Origin: Neoconidiobolus thromboides FSU 785
Lineage: Eukaryota; Entomophthoromycota; Entomophthoromycetes; Entomophthorales; Neoconidiobolaceae
Assembly (NCBI GenBank): GCA_025603075.1
Contig: MU626399.1
Span: 1 to 51,233 of the forward strand
Reading direction: 5' to 3'
Length of the DNA stretch: 51,233 nt
The number at the start of each line of letters is the position of its first letter. Position 1 is the first letter of the stretch. Shown one piece after another: positions 1 through 13,349 of this stretch. A program made the position numbers and the translations under genes. A model generated the notes under the pieces. It did not search any database. It was not told where the DNA came from and saw only the letters and a list, made by a program, of their open reading frames with translations.

Positions 1-430
1 GTCAAAGAACAAGTAATTGTAATAATATGTAAAAATGATTATTACTTGTACTATATAGGGATGGTTAATTATAGTTTTGGGGCTAACCACTCCCTCCCAT
101 GCAGCTATTTATTAACTTGGCAATATATTAATAATGTAATTATAGCATTAAAATAGTTTATTTATTTGATAATAAATCTACAATGTTGGTTATAAAGCAG
201 TTGATAATAAATATTTCTCAATAAAGCTTTATAAGAACGCGTATTTAAGATCTAGTAAAAATTCAACTAACTTCAGTATGAACTATAATAGAATGATTTA
301 GAACTATGTCCGGGTACTTTTGTTTTAATAAAAGATGTGATTTTATAGAATTTTAAGTGAAGTATTTAGAATACAAAACATTTAAAAACCGGATAAAATA
401 AACTAATTCAGACATTCACAATGTAGAATA
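1..430 (+). repeat. Interspersed repeat R2, copy 1 (cut by window edge)
   Basis: This stretch is the reverse complement of 42253-42668, with many substitutions and small indels. Matching landmarks include the tract at about 190-205 (GGTTATAAAGCAGTTG) and the start of the window, which matches the end of the copy at 42.67 kb. A shorter same-orientation piece lies near 50.64-50.73 kb. I see no reading frame. The end at about 400-430 resembles one arm of the short foldback elements described below. The copy may extend past the left window edge. Confidence 0.75.
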
Positions 431-1158
431 AATAAAGCTTTTGTATTTCCATTTCATCTAAAATTATTTGAAATTTATATAATATTTACAATTGTAAGTA
501 CAACTTAAATCTAAACCTCTGGCGTTTCTAAAACAAAACTTAATTTTAATAAAGAGATGTGAAAATGGAGTTAAAAGTCTTTTAAAAAATAAGGTATTAA
601 GATGAATGTTGAGACGCAGTTAGTTATATATAGAGGATAGAAGTAAGCAAAAACCCTTAAATCATAATTCTAAGGTATAAATGCCAGCAATAGTTGGAGT
701 TATGTACTGAGGGAAGAAGTAGGAGGAGATATTAGGTTAAGGTGAAGCAGAGAGGATGCATTGGTGGAAGCGATATATAAAAGTTTCTGAGTTTGTCTTA
801 TCAAAAAGATACTCAAGAATATGAAAATGAAGAGTATTTTATTGCTGACTAGAAATATAAAGTTTACAATAAACCAACTATATGACAGAGCGTGATTTAC
901 TAAGTTTCGATTATTACCTAACCCTAATTAATTTTGTTATTTAAGTTTTATTATAAGCTAAATACTACTAAGGCAATAAATTGAAACTTCGAACGTTTAT
1001 ATAACACTATTAAAAGGCCATCTATAAAAAAGTTTAATCACAGCTAGTTCAAATATCAAAACTATAAATAACCAGCTTCTTCAAAAAAACCAATTAGAAT
1101 TAACTCATATCTCTTTATTAATAAAAAAAACTCTCCATTTGCTCCCTCTTTCTCTTGA
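431..1158. other. Intergenic, no gene seen
   Basis: AT-rich sequence between the R2 repeat and the 3' end of the acyl-CoA synthetase gene. I see no convincing coding frame, tRNA or foldback element. The part nearest 1158 should hold the 3' UTR of the minus-strand synthetase gene. Confidence 0.5.
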
Positions 1159-3158
1159 TTAAAGCTTGCCATTCTTACCATGCTTTTTCAAGTGCATATC
1201 CCTCAATACTCTCCTTAAAATCTTACCCGCTGGTGACTTTGGAATTTCCCCAATAACCTCAATACCACCACGCAAATATTTGTAAGGAGCTAATTTTTGA
1301 TGAGTAAATTTACGAATTTCATTCACTTCCAATTCAATTTTTTTTGCATCGGTTTCTGACAATACGATATATGCTTTGGGTAATTCTCCAGCTTCTTCAT
1401 TAGGGATACCAATCACACAGCAGTCAAGGACCTTGGAATGAGATAGTAGGATATCTTCTAATTCTGCTGGGGCTACTTGATTGCCTTTGTACTAAGAAGG
1501 ATGGGTTAGTATAAGTATTATAATATGACTGCATAAAACAAAATTTACTTTAATCAATTCCTTAATCCTATCGGTGATATATAAATAGCCATCTTTATCA
1601 AAATGCCCTACATCACCAGTTCTTAAAAACCCATCTGCAGCAATCGTTTGTTTTGTAGCTTTTGGATTATTTAAATAACCCTAAAAAATATGAAATAAAT
1701 AATTTGAATCAATTCTATATAAGTTATTATGATAATTATTGTAGACTTACCAACATAACATTAGGACCTTTAACCCATAATTCACCTCTTTCTCCCACAT
1801 TTAATAAATTACCATTATCTGCATCGATAATTTTAGCTTCTATATTAGGACATAATAACCCAGCGGAACTCATGTTATCACTAGATAGAGGTAATAATGA
1901 GGTCACAGGAGTTAATTCAGACATACCTTTTAGAAATTGAACATTATTATTAATTACTCAATATAAAACATATTATTATTCTCACCATAACCCTGGCCAA
2001 TATGAACATTTAATCTTTTTTTAGCCAACTTAGCGGTATCAATTGATAGTGGAGCTGCTCCACTTACAATTGCTTTCAAACTACTAAGGTCATATTTAGT
2101 GACTTCTGGACTCTAAAAAATAGATTAACAATTAGATTAACAAAATAATAGTAATAATAATAAAACTTACTTTAGCCAATCCCAAAATAATAGGTGGTGC
2201 TAAATACATAGTTTCAATTTTGAATTTTTGAACAGACTCTAATAGCTAAAAAAACTTAAATACAATAAATAAAATCTTATTATTCTCTCTTACCTTAACG
2301 AAATTAAATTTCTTAACATTAACCGTAATCATATGATTATGTACTCCAACTAACAATAAAGTAACAATACCATAGCAATGATAATAAGGTAACACACCTA
2401 TTGTAACTCTACCAGTAGCATGAGCACCTCTGGACAAAGACTCCGTTTGTAATACATTAGAAATCAAATTATAGTGAGTTAAAACTACACCCTTAGGTAG
2501 CCCAGTAGTTCCTGAAGAATAAACAATCATAGCTGGAGTGGACTTAATTTCTTCTTGATCTTTAAATATTAATTTCGAGTATTCCTTTTTGGCTTTTAAT
2601 TGGTTTAAGCCAATTACGGCAGTATGTTTTGTCTTGAAGCCTTCTTTTTCGATACTAGCTACTTGAATTTCATGTTTTAGTTTACTTAGGGCTTTACTTA
2701 CAATACTCATTTGTTCTGGCACAGTGAAAATAAGTTTAGCATTAGAATGTTCTAATTGATGGACTAATTCACTGTCAGTATAATTGGGGTTGGTAGTGGT
2801 AACAATAACACCTGGGAATTAAATAAAAATTAAATAAAAATAAAAATAAAAAACACCACTTACCAATACTCGTTGCGGCTAAAAGTAAAGTAGCATAATG
2901 AATATGATTTGGAGCAAAGATAAGTAACACATCCCCTCTTTGAAGTTTAAAATGATGAACTAAACCAGAAGCTAATTCATGAACCAAATTTCTCATTTCA
3001 AAATTGGAGATGCTTTCTTGGCTTTCACTATCGATAAACGCATTCAAATCCCAATTTTTAAAGCATGGATTATAAGCATTAGAAGTATTGAAAATGAAAT
3101 CTGTTAAATTTAAATGAGTTGGGATACTAATTGTATCCTTGGCTTTGATAATGGACAT
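1159..3158 (-). CDS. 4-coumarate-CoA-ligase-like acyl-CoA synthetase (adenylate-forming), 7 exons
   Basis: Exons as I read them: 3158-2864, 2811-2294, 2255-2172 (end within a base), 2112-1986, 1926-1751, 1680-1549, 1491-1159. All introns are GT-AG and phases agree, giving about 554 residues, normal for the family. The AMP-binding box [10 protein letters not shown] is at about residue 197; further motifs are the GQGYGMSE box, [18 protein letters not shown] and the hinge [16 protein letters not shown]. The C-terminal catalytic lysine region [11 protein letters not shown] is present. The family activates a carboxylic acid (aromatic or fatty) with ATP and joins it to CoA. The protein ends in GKL, only loosely like a peroxisomal SKL signal, so location is open. 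Substrate cannot be told from sequence: a phenylpropanoid ligase, medium-chain acyl-CoA synthetase or luciferase-like ligase are all possible. The family call is firm. Confidence 0.93.
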
Positions 3159-4092
3159 TTTTATTTTTTTTGGAGTTGAACAAAATTAAATCAAATGCTG
3201 GTTTTCATTAGCGTTTATATAGTTTTCAAAATACGAGGTTTTATTTTACTTTTTTATTGTCTTGTAAGCATAAAATGTGACTTGAAGTGCATATAAAAAT
3301 ATTCAGTTGATAGGTGAATGGCGTTGTCATGAGACATCTAAATGGAAAATATATTCTTTTGATTATTAAAAATTTGATTTTGATTGGCTATCTAGAGTTA
3401 ATTGATGTAAGGTTATATTTGTAAAAAATGCTGTGAATATTTCATTTATAAGTTGAATACTTGTTTGTGTTTATTCACTGTGTTTTATTTGATATATAAA
3501 ATACAGGTATCTAGTATATTATTGTATCTAAATAGAATAGCATAAATAAGATATAGCAAAAAGAGGTGAATTATAAAAAGAAGGCGGTAATAAAAAGTCA
3601 ACTGATCGGATAAAATACTATCAATAGATAACTGATTGATTAATTCAATGAATCAAAGAATTAAACAATGAATAAAAGCATAGATTTTGAAATTAAACCA
3701 TTTATAGACAATTTAAGAAGAATTTAGTATTTTTACCACTTTTGTTATAATGTCAAATTGTACAAAAAACTACCTCTATTTAATATTATTATATAGTCTT
3801 ACCATAGATTATCAATATGTAATATATGATATGTGATATAGTATAAACTTTTATAAAAAAACAACTTTCTATCCTTTTAAATAAATAACTTTCATCTATA
3901 TTAAATAAATAATATCTCAATGAAAATAATAATTTATTATTCTAAATATATATAATATCACGTAACTATTACTAAATTAAAAGAATCATTTAGTTGAGTA
4001 TAATACACTGGTAATAACTTCAACGATTGTTACTCTTCACTTTCAATAAACATGTTAATAAATAATCTCTTCTTCCCTTCATCCCAATACAT
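3159..4092. other. Intergenic between two minus-strand genes
   Basis: Holds the 5' region of the synthetase gene and the 3' region of the Zn2Cys6 gene. AT-rich, with no reading frame, tRNA or recognisable repeat. No clear promoter motif that I would defend. Confidence 0.5.
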
Positions 4093-5841
4093 TTAATTAG
4101 CTTTCATATTTACTATCTCTGGGATCAAATAAAAGAAATCTTCGACAATAGGGAACTTAAACCTAGCATTATATAAAATCCTAATTGCTTTAATCAAAAG
4201 AGGTTGACATTGCTCTACGACCTCTTTCTCTTTACTTTGACACAAGTAATTCAAACTTAATATAGCACAACATAAGCAAAAGAATCTATTAGTAGTCCCA
4301 TTTTGAAAATATGCCTCTTTTAATTTCTCAGCAATTAGAATAATACTTGTCGAAGAATATATAATCTCTTTAATGAAATCATATTTTTTTAATATATCTT
4401 CTGATTTTAAAAAATAATTTAACAAATGTAACCTTATACAATGATATAATATTAAACTATAACTTGAAAAATGTTGAGATAAATCATAAACCCAAAGCGG
4501 CTGTTGATCCCATATATTTTTCATAGAATAAACTAAATCTCGATACCAATCCGACATTCTTTTTAACATAATCAAACAAAGATGTGGGGCTTTTTCTGGA
4601 TTAGCTGGGAAATGAACTTTAACACATGCAAAGTATAAGCCAATTAAGGTCCCTAATTTAATTAAATTGATATAATAAATTAATGATATAGCATTTCTTG
4701 CTAATTTGTGCTCCGTTTTAGTACCTGGAGAACTGAGTAGAGGTAAAGGATCTGGTCCTTGAAATGAAAAAGAAGGTAAATTATCTGTAATAATAGTCGG
4801 TCGATTTAATAATAAAGCATGCATTTTTTCATTGAACCAACACATTTGCCAAGTTGAATATCGCATTCTTAAATAATCTTTTGACAACTTTGAATGATTT
4901 TTAGGCAATTGATGTAACCCTAAATTTTGGGCCATTCTACTAGCTACTCCAGTAAATAGATAGGCTGCTTTGAATAGTCCTGGTATACCAATAAATTGCG
5001 ATACTAGTGTTAATGTAATTACTAAAGATAAAGATGGTTTATAAAATTGAATTTTTAATTCTTGTTGAATTTGTTGACCTAACCATTTCGCAATATCTTG
5101 ATCTATTTGTCCCTGATTTAAATATCTTAATCCAATAATAGTTACAACATTTTTCAATAAAGAGTTAGCATCTTTATTAAATATAGTTTCATCCATATAA
5201 TTTAAATAAGGATTATAATGTTCAAAATAAGCTTCAATAGCTTCATTAATGAGATACTCTCGATCCATAATTAATTGTCTATATGGTTGAATTAAATTGG
5301 TTCTACTACTAATTAAATTAATTTTATTTAATACTTTACTATCTCCTTTTTTTAATGTATGAAATATAGTAATAATATTTCCAAAAATATTTGAACCATA
5401 ATATTCAATATCTCCATCCCTTTTAATAAATAATCGTTCATTCCTATCAATTTTCGACTTACATAGTATCTTTTTGAGTAAATTGACTGGTTTCCAACTT
5501 TCCATATTATTCTTTGAACTTAATGTTACTTGTTCAACTTTAAACTGATAACTCTTATATCTATCTTCACTCTTCCTTCTCTCTATATCCTTCACGCCTT
5601 CTCTATTTTGATACTGTTTAAAACTTAACAATTCTCCACTGCTTACATCACCTTCTTTCTTCAGTTTATCATCTTGATAGCAACAACTTAACCCTTTTAA
5701 TAAACATCTACCACAATTGGGTAGACTCCGGCTACATTTCCTTTTAGCTCGTCGACAATTGAAACAAGGGATATGAGATAATTTACTATCAATAGAAAAT
5801 TTATTAATTGATGGTTGATAACTCGGATTTTTAGATATCAT
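4093..5841 (-). CDS. Zn2Cys6 fungal transcription factor
   Basis: Single-exon protein of 582 residues. The N-terminal binuclear zinc cluster is complete: cysteines at residues 26, 29, 36, 43, 46 and 53 in the spacing CX2CX6CX6CX2CX6C, with the usual basic stretch RRAKRK between the second and third. This domain binds DNA at CGG-type sites in known relatives. After a low-complexity linker comes a long helical region; features such as PYLNYMDETIF and a W-x-R-x-x-WQMCWFNEK-like stretch fit the fungal middle homology region that tunes activator function. The start is the first ATG ahead of the zinc cluster. The target genes cannot be deduced. Its neighbours (acyl-CoA synthetase upstream in coordinate, LSM3 downstream) do not form an obvious pathway. 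This class is specific to fungi and is the best single clue to the organism. Confidence 0.95.
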   Translation of the reverse strand: MISKNPSYQPSINKFSIDSKLSHIPCFNCRRAKRKCSRSLPNCGRCLLKGLSCCYQDDKLKKEGDVSSGELLSFKQYQNREGVKDIERRKSEDRYKSYQFKVEQVTLSSKNNMESWKPVNLLKKILCKSKIDRNERLFIKRDGDIEYYGSNIFGNIITIFHTLKKGDSKVLNKINLISSRTNLIQPYRQLIMDREYLINEAIEAYFEHYNPYLNYMDETIFNKDANSLLKNVVTIIGLRYLNQGQIDQDIAKWLGQQIQQELKIQFYKPSLSLVITLTLVSQFIGIPGLFKAAYLFTGVASRMAQNLGLHQLPKNHSKLSKDYLRMRYSTWQMCWFNEKMHALLLNRPTIITDNLPSFSFQGPDPLPLLSSPGTKTEHKLARNAISLIYYINLIKLGTLIGLYFACVKVHFPANPEKAPHLCLIMLKRMSDWYRDLVYSMKNIWDQQPLWVYDLSQHFSSYSLILYHCIRLHLLNYFLKSEDILKKYDFIKEIIYSSTSIILIAEKLKEAYFQNGTTNRFFCLCCAILSLNYLCQSKEKEVVEQCQPLLIKAIRILYNARFKFPIVEDFFYLIPEIVNMKAN

Positions 5842-6073
5842 AATGAAAATAACAATTGATTAAAAAATAGTTAAAATTAGAAAAAAGTAAAAAAAATTAA
5901 ATTATACTTTTAATAACTAAATGTTAAATATAAATATATTATGCAACTTGGTTCTTTTGAGGGTTAGAATACCCAATCAGATGATAAGGATCGGATTATG
6001 AAAGGAATTAATATTAATTTAGTAACTACAAACTTGGCTTTAAATGAACAGTGGATTAAAATAATAATAAAAT

Positions 6074-6171
6074 GGGTATGTTTTTTTAGTTTTATCACTT
6101 TTTTCATTTTCTAAGTGCTATTTGAGTAAAAAAAACTATTAGTAAGTTTTTTGAATAAAAAAAGACATCTC
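6074..6171 (-). mobile_element. Short foldback element (MITE-like), degenerate copy
   Basis: About 98 bp with GGGTATGTTTTTTT at one end and a diverged CATCTC at the other. The internal order (TTTTATCACTTTTTCATTTT, AAGTGCTATTTGAG) is the reverse orientation of the family consensus. No clean target duplication remains. Confidence 0.75.
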
Positions 6172-6482
6172 AAAGTTATTTTTAAATTGCAGATTCAAGC
6201 TTTGAAAATTGTCAAAAGAACTATGAGAAATAACAAAAGTATAACTATAAGAAATACAAATAAAAGTTATAAATATAAACGTATTTGAGTCATAAATATC
6301 TATTTTGATTTCTTAGCTAATAAATATCCAATAGCTCCACTTAAGCCAAATCTTGCTAATCTGTTATTCCTTTCAAAAAATTAAAAATTAGTAATACAAG
6401 TGAATTTTTATACTTCAAAGGTAGTTAAAAATTACTTAAAAAATTAATTTAAAAATTAATTTTTTATCAAAATAGAAAAACC

Positions 6483-6554
6483 TCCTCATTGGTCCAGTGG
6501 TTAGGATCTCACGCTCTCACCGTGATGGCCAGGGTTCGATTCCCTGATGGGGAG
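6483..6554 (+). tRNA. tRNA-Glu (CTC)
   Basis: A 72-nt cloverleaf folds without trouble: acceptor TCCTCAT with ATGGGGA (one T-G pair), D arm starting GTCCAGTGG, anticodon stem TCACG/CGTGA around loop CTCTCAC, T arm CAGGG-TTCGATT-CCCTG and discriminator G. Positions 34-36 read CTC, so it decodes GAG. The B box GGTTCGATTCC is intact. There is no intron. A run of six T at 6567-6572 can end RNA polymerase III transcription. Confidence 0.96.
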
Positions 6555-7052
6555 TATAGTATATAATTTTTTGTTCAATCTTATTTTTATAGTATTGTAT
6601 TTTAATTACCTTTTACCAATATCTATTATCAACTTCAAATGATAAAACATATTTGCTTTTATTAAAATTTAGTAACTTATGGTTAAATGTGTTATAGAAT
6701 TAAAGTACTAGAGTGTCACAAATAAAACAGAGCCTTAGTAACATTTCAATAAATAATTTATTATTATTGAGAAATTAAGTTAGATATAAATTAATGGTTT
6801 TATTTCTTTTAATTCAAATGGAATACAATTTAATTCAATATCAATCTTACATTAAATTTTCTTTCTTTTACCTTAATAAAGTAGCTTATTTTAAATTTTT
6901 GACTTCAAATAGATGAGCTCTTATGAAGTTAATACATATTAGTTACATTTGTTCTAAATTGTTAATTCATTATGTGTAATTTTATAAAAATAAACAAAAA
7001 TCGACTCAAATGAAAAAGAAACAAATTGATATCTACATAATCAAATAAGCTT

Positions 7053-7646
7053 TTAATTAACCCTTGAAGGAGGAGAAACCTAAATACACTGATAAGTTAA
7101 ACCAAAGAGACAATCGAACTTAAAGCTTACCAAAATAACCCCATCTCCACGAACAAATAATAGTTCAAATTTTCTATGAATGTTCTATGTAAAAGAATTA
7201 GAAAATTAATTCTCGTCTTATTCTTTATGCTTTTTCGTAAAAAAAAACTTACCCTAACACTTTCTGCTTCTGTAATTTTATTAAATTCAACTACTGTTAT
7301 AGTTTCTTCAACATCTCCAATTACCATATTCATATGTTGATCATAAGCCTAAAAAAGTTAAGTATTAATATCTAATATAAATATCATTTCCGTTGTGCAT
7401 CTTTTATCTTGATAAAAAGTCTCAATAACAAAAGTCTCAATTCTTCTTTGTCTCTTTTAATCCAAAAAATAAAAAGTTTAAATCTTCTAAACTTACATGT
7501 AATCTTCCTTTCAATTCTCTATCCCCACGCATCTTAATATAAATACGCTCATCTAAAGACAATTTGACTAAATCCAATGGTTCTTCTACTACAAATTCTT
7601 TCTTTTCATTTTCTTTATTACGTTGATTGGGATTTACTTCACTCAT
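7053..7646 (-). CDS. LSM3: LSm3, Sm-like RNA-binding protein, 4 exons
   Basis: Exons 7646-7497, 7348-7253, 7184-7131 and 7079-7053, all phase 0 with GT-AG introns, give 108 residues against about 90-100 in known LSm3 proteins. The Sm1 motif ([20 protein letters not shown]) and the Sm2 motif ([16 protein letters not shown]) are both complete. [11 protein letters not shown] between them is typical of LSm3 rather than other LSm paralogues. The protein belongs to the LSm1-7 cytoplasmic mRNA decay ring and the LSm2-8 nuclear ring on U6 snRNA. It sits 174 bp downstream of SEC23 on the same strand, with no functional link known. A single-exon reading would miss the C-terminal Sm2 strand. Confidence 0.95.
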
Positions 7647-7820
7647 TTTTAAAATTAATACAAAAAAACAATTTTTTAAAAATCACTTAGAAATTAAACA
7701 AATTTCTATTCAGTTGTACCTTGAATTTAATTGGCTATAATATAAACAATCAAATTACTTTAAAAAAACTATGAAATATAAAAAAGAATTCATATTTTAT
7801 TAATATAAAAAAATGATAAT

Positions 7821-11577
<3,757 letters not shown>

Positions 11578-11669
11578 GGGGATGTATTTTTTTGTTTGAA
11601 TTTTACTAACAATCTTTCCACTCAAATGGCGCTTAAAAGTGGAAAAGTAATGAAACCAAAAACATCCCC
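11578..11669 (+). mobile_element. Short foldback element (MITE-like)
   Basis: About 92 bp, GGGGATGTATTTTTTTG at the left and CAAAAACATCCCC at the right, which are inverted copies. The centre reads CACTCAAATGGCGCTTAAAA. Forward orientation. Flanks ATAT and AAAT do not match exactly. Confidence 0.85.
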
Positions 11670-11870
11670 AAATTGTTAAAATTACTAATATTTTTTATTT
11701 ATAGCAACTATTAATAGTTAAATAAAAATAATATTAAATTTAAATATTTGAAGATGTACTAAAAAGCTATTATTTAAAATATGTTTTAATCAAAATAAAA
11801 AAATTAAATCACTATTAGCCTTCATTTTTAAAATAACAAGGTATTGGATTTTAATTGTAAATAAACATAT

Positions 11871-11966
11871 GGGGATGTGTTTTTATATTTAAGAATTTTA
11901 CTAACAATTTCTCCACTCAAATAGCCTTTAAAAGACGGAAAAAGTAAAAGTCAAAAAAACATTCCT
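11871..11966 (+). mobile_element. Short foldback element (MITE-like)
   Basis: About 96 bp, left end GGGGATGTGTTTTT, right end AAAAAAACATTCCT. Same internal order as the other forward copies, but the central AGCGCT has decayed to AGCCTT. It lies about 200 bp from the previous copy. Confidence 0.8.
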
Positions 11967-12030
11967 ATGTTTATTTTGGTTGTATAGAACATAATAAATA
12001 ACTATTATTATTTAAATTAATCAAGTAGCT

Positions 12031-12102
12031 TTCTTCATGGTCCAGTGGTTAGGATTTTCCGCTTTCACCGGAACGGCCGGGGTTCGATTCCCCGTGAGGA
12101 AG
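12031..12102 (+). tRNA. tRNA-Glu (TTC)
   Basis: A 72-nt cloverleaf: acceptor TTCTTCA with TGAGGAA, D arm GTCCAGTGG, anticodon arm TTCCG-CTTTCAC-CGGAA, T arm CGGGG-TTCGATT-CCCCG, discriminator G. The anticodon is TTC, which decodes GAA. No intron. Five T at 12109-12113 form a likely polymerase III terminator. Its D and T arms resemble those of the Glu-CTC gene at 6483. Confidence 0.96.
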
Positions 12103-12218
12103 AAGACATTTTTGGCCTCAGTATTTTTCCTCTTTGAGCCCCATCTTGAAGATTAACCAAAAATTTGAACAAAAAGGTGTATATATACTTTACTTAATTT
12201 AATAAAACCAACATCCAA

Positions 12219-12289
12219 GTCATTGTAGTATAGTGGTAGTACACCGCGTTGTGGCCGCGATAGCGGGGGTTCGATTCCCCCCAATGACA
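12219..12289 (+). tRNA. tRNA-His (GTG)
   Basis: A 71-nt cloverleaf: acceptor GTCATTG with CAATGAC, anticodon loop TTGTGGC with anticodon GTG, T arm GGGGG-TTCGATT-CCCCC and discriminator A. No intron. It lies about 115 bp downstream of tRNA-Glu on the same strand. TTTT at 12298-12301 could end transcription. The extra G at position -1 of mature tRNA-His is normally added after transcription. Confidence 0.95.
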
Positions 12290-12750
12290 TGAATACCTTT
12301 TAGGTTAATTTTTGTGTAAAGTAGTTACTAATGTAATCATAAACTTGTATTTAAATGCAACCAGTCCTAAATTTCTTATTCAAAGTAAAAAGAATATACA
12401 ATAAAGTGGTATTTGAAAAAAGTTTTTAATGATGGCTATCAAATTAGCTCATTAGAATTATTTAAATTTTATGAAGTAAAAATATCTAATAGTATTATTT
12501 AAGGTCATAGCATAGATCTTTTTTAATGTTAGAGGATAAACTTGAATTTAGAGCCATTATTAGGCAAGATAGCTGCTCTATTAAACTAGATAAATATTTC
12601 AAACAAACTTAATTGAAATAGTAACTAAAGTTGAAGGTTTTAAAGGTAGCTTTAATTTATCATATAAATACTGTATGTTCTTTATGGTCTAATTTTAGTT
12701 TAAAATAATATAAAATACAAATTAAATCAAAGATTATAGCACTAAAATAT
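12290..12750. other. Intergenic, no gene seen
   Basis: AT-rich spacer between tRNA-His and the next foldback element. No reading frame or structure that I can support. Confidence 0.5.
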
Positions 12751-12845
12751 GGGGCTGTTTTTTTGTTTAAGAATTTTGCTGATAAAATTTCCGCTCAAAT
12801 AATACTCAAAAAATGGAAAAAGTGATGAAACTAAAAAACATTATC
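12751..12845 (+). mobile_element. Short foldback element (MITE-like), ATAT flanks
   Basis: About 95 bp, left end GGGGCTGTTTTTTTG, right end decayed to AAAAAACATTATC. The flanking bases ATAT occur on both sides and fit a 4-bp target duplication. Forward orientation; the centre is decayed to ATAATACTCAAA. Confidence 0.8.
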
Positions 12846-13349
12846 ATATTTATTTTGTAAGACGGACGGGATTTTATGTTGTCAGTATTTAATTATATAC
12901 CTGTGGTATTAATTAAAGCTAGATATATCTATTTATTTTTAAACTAAAATTTGAAATTAAATGTAAGCTACACGATTTTAATATTATTTGTTATAGCTAC
13001 GTTTAAGGAAATTTTAGACTAAAAGAAAAAGACCATATTAAATTTTAATCAATAGCACCTGACAAGCAATTTTAAAATGAGATTCGTTTTGTTTTTGATC
13101 ACAGATTTAATTTTAGATAATTGAAGGGAAAAAATGCTTCAGGTTTTATAATAAAATTTGTTTCGGATAAAGAGTGTACAATCTAAGTCCAAAATAAATG
13201 TGAAACTTGCTATTCAACCTAAACAGCATGAGTTATACTCTTATAAAAAGCTAGATCCTGATTTATTTACCATGCTTCATTATCTCATCCTTACTTAATC
13301 AACAACTATAAATACTCATCAAAGGATATAATCTCATTTTTAGTTAAAA
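12846..13349. other. 5' region of the first P450 gene
   Basis: AT-rich sequence with no reading frame. It ends in a plausible core promoter (TATA-like element at 13307) directly upstream of the first P450 start codon. Confidence 0.5.
13307..13314 (+). promoter_or_regulatory. TATA-like element of P450 gene 1
   Basis: TATAAATA lies 36 bp before the ATG at 13350. The position suits a core promoter with a very short leader, but the base composition is so AT-rich that chance is a real alternative. Confidence 0.4.
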
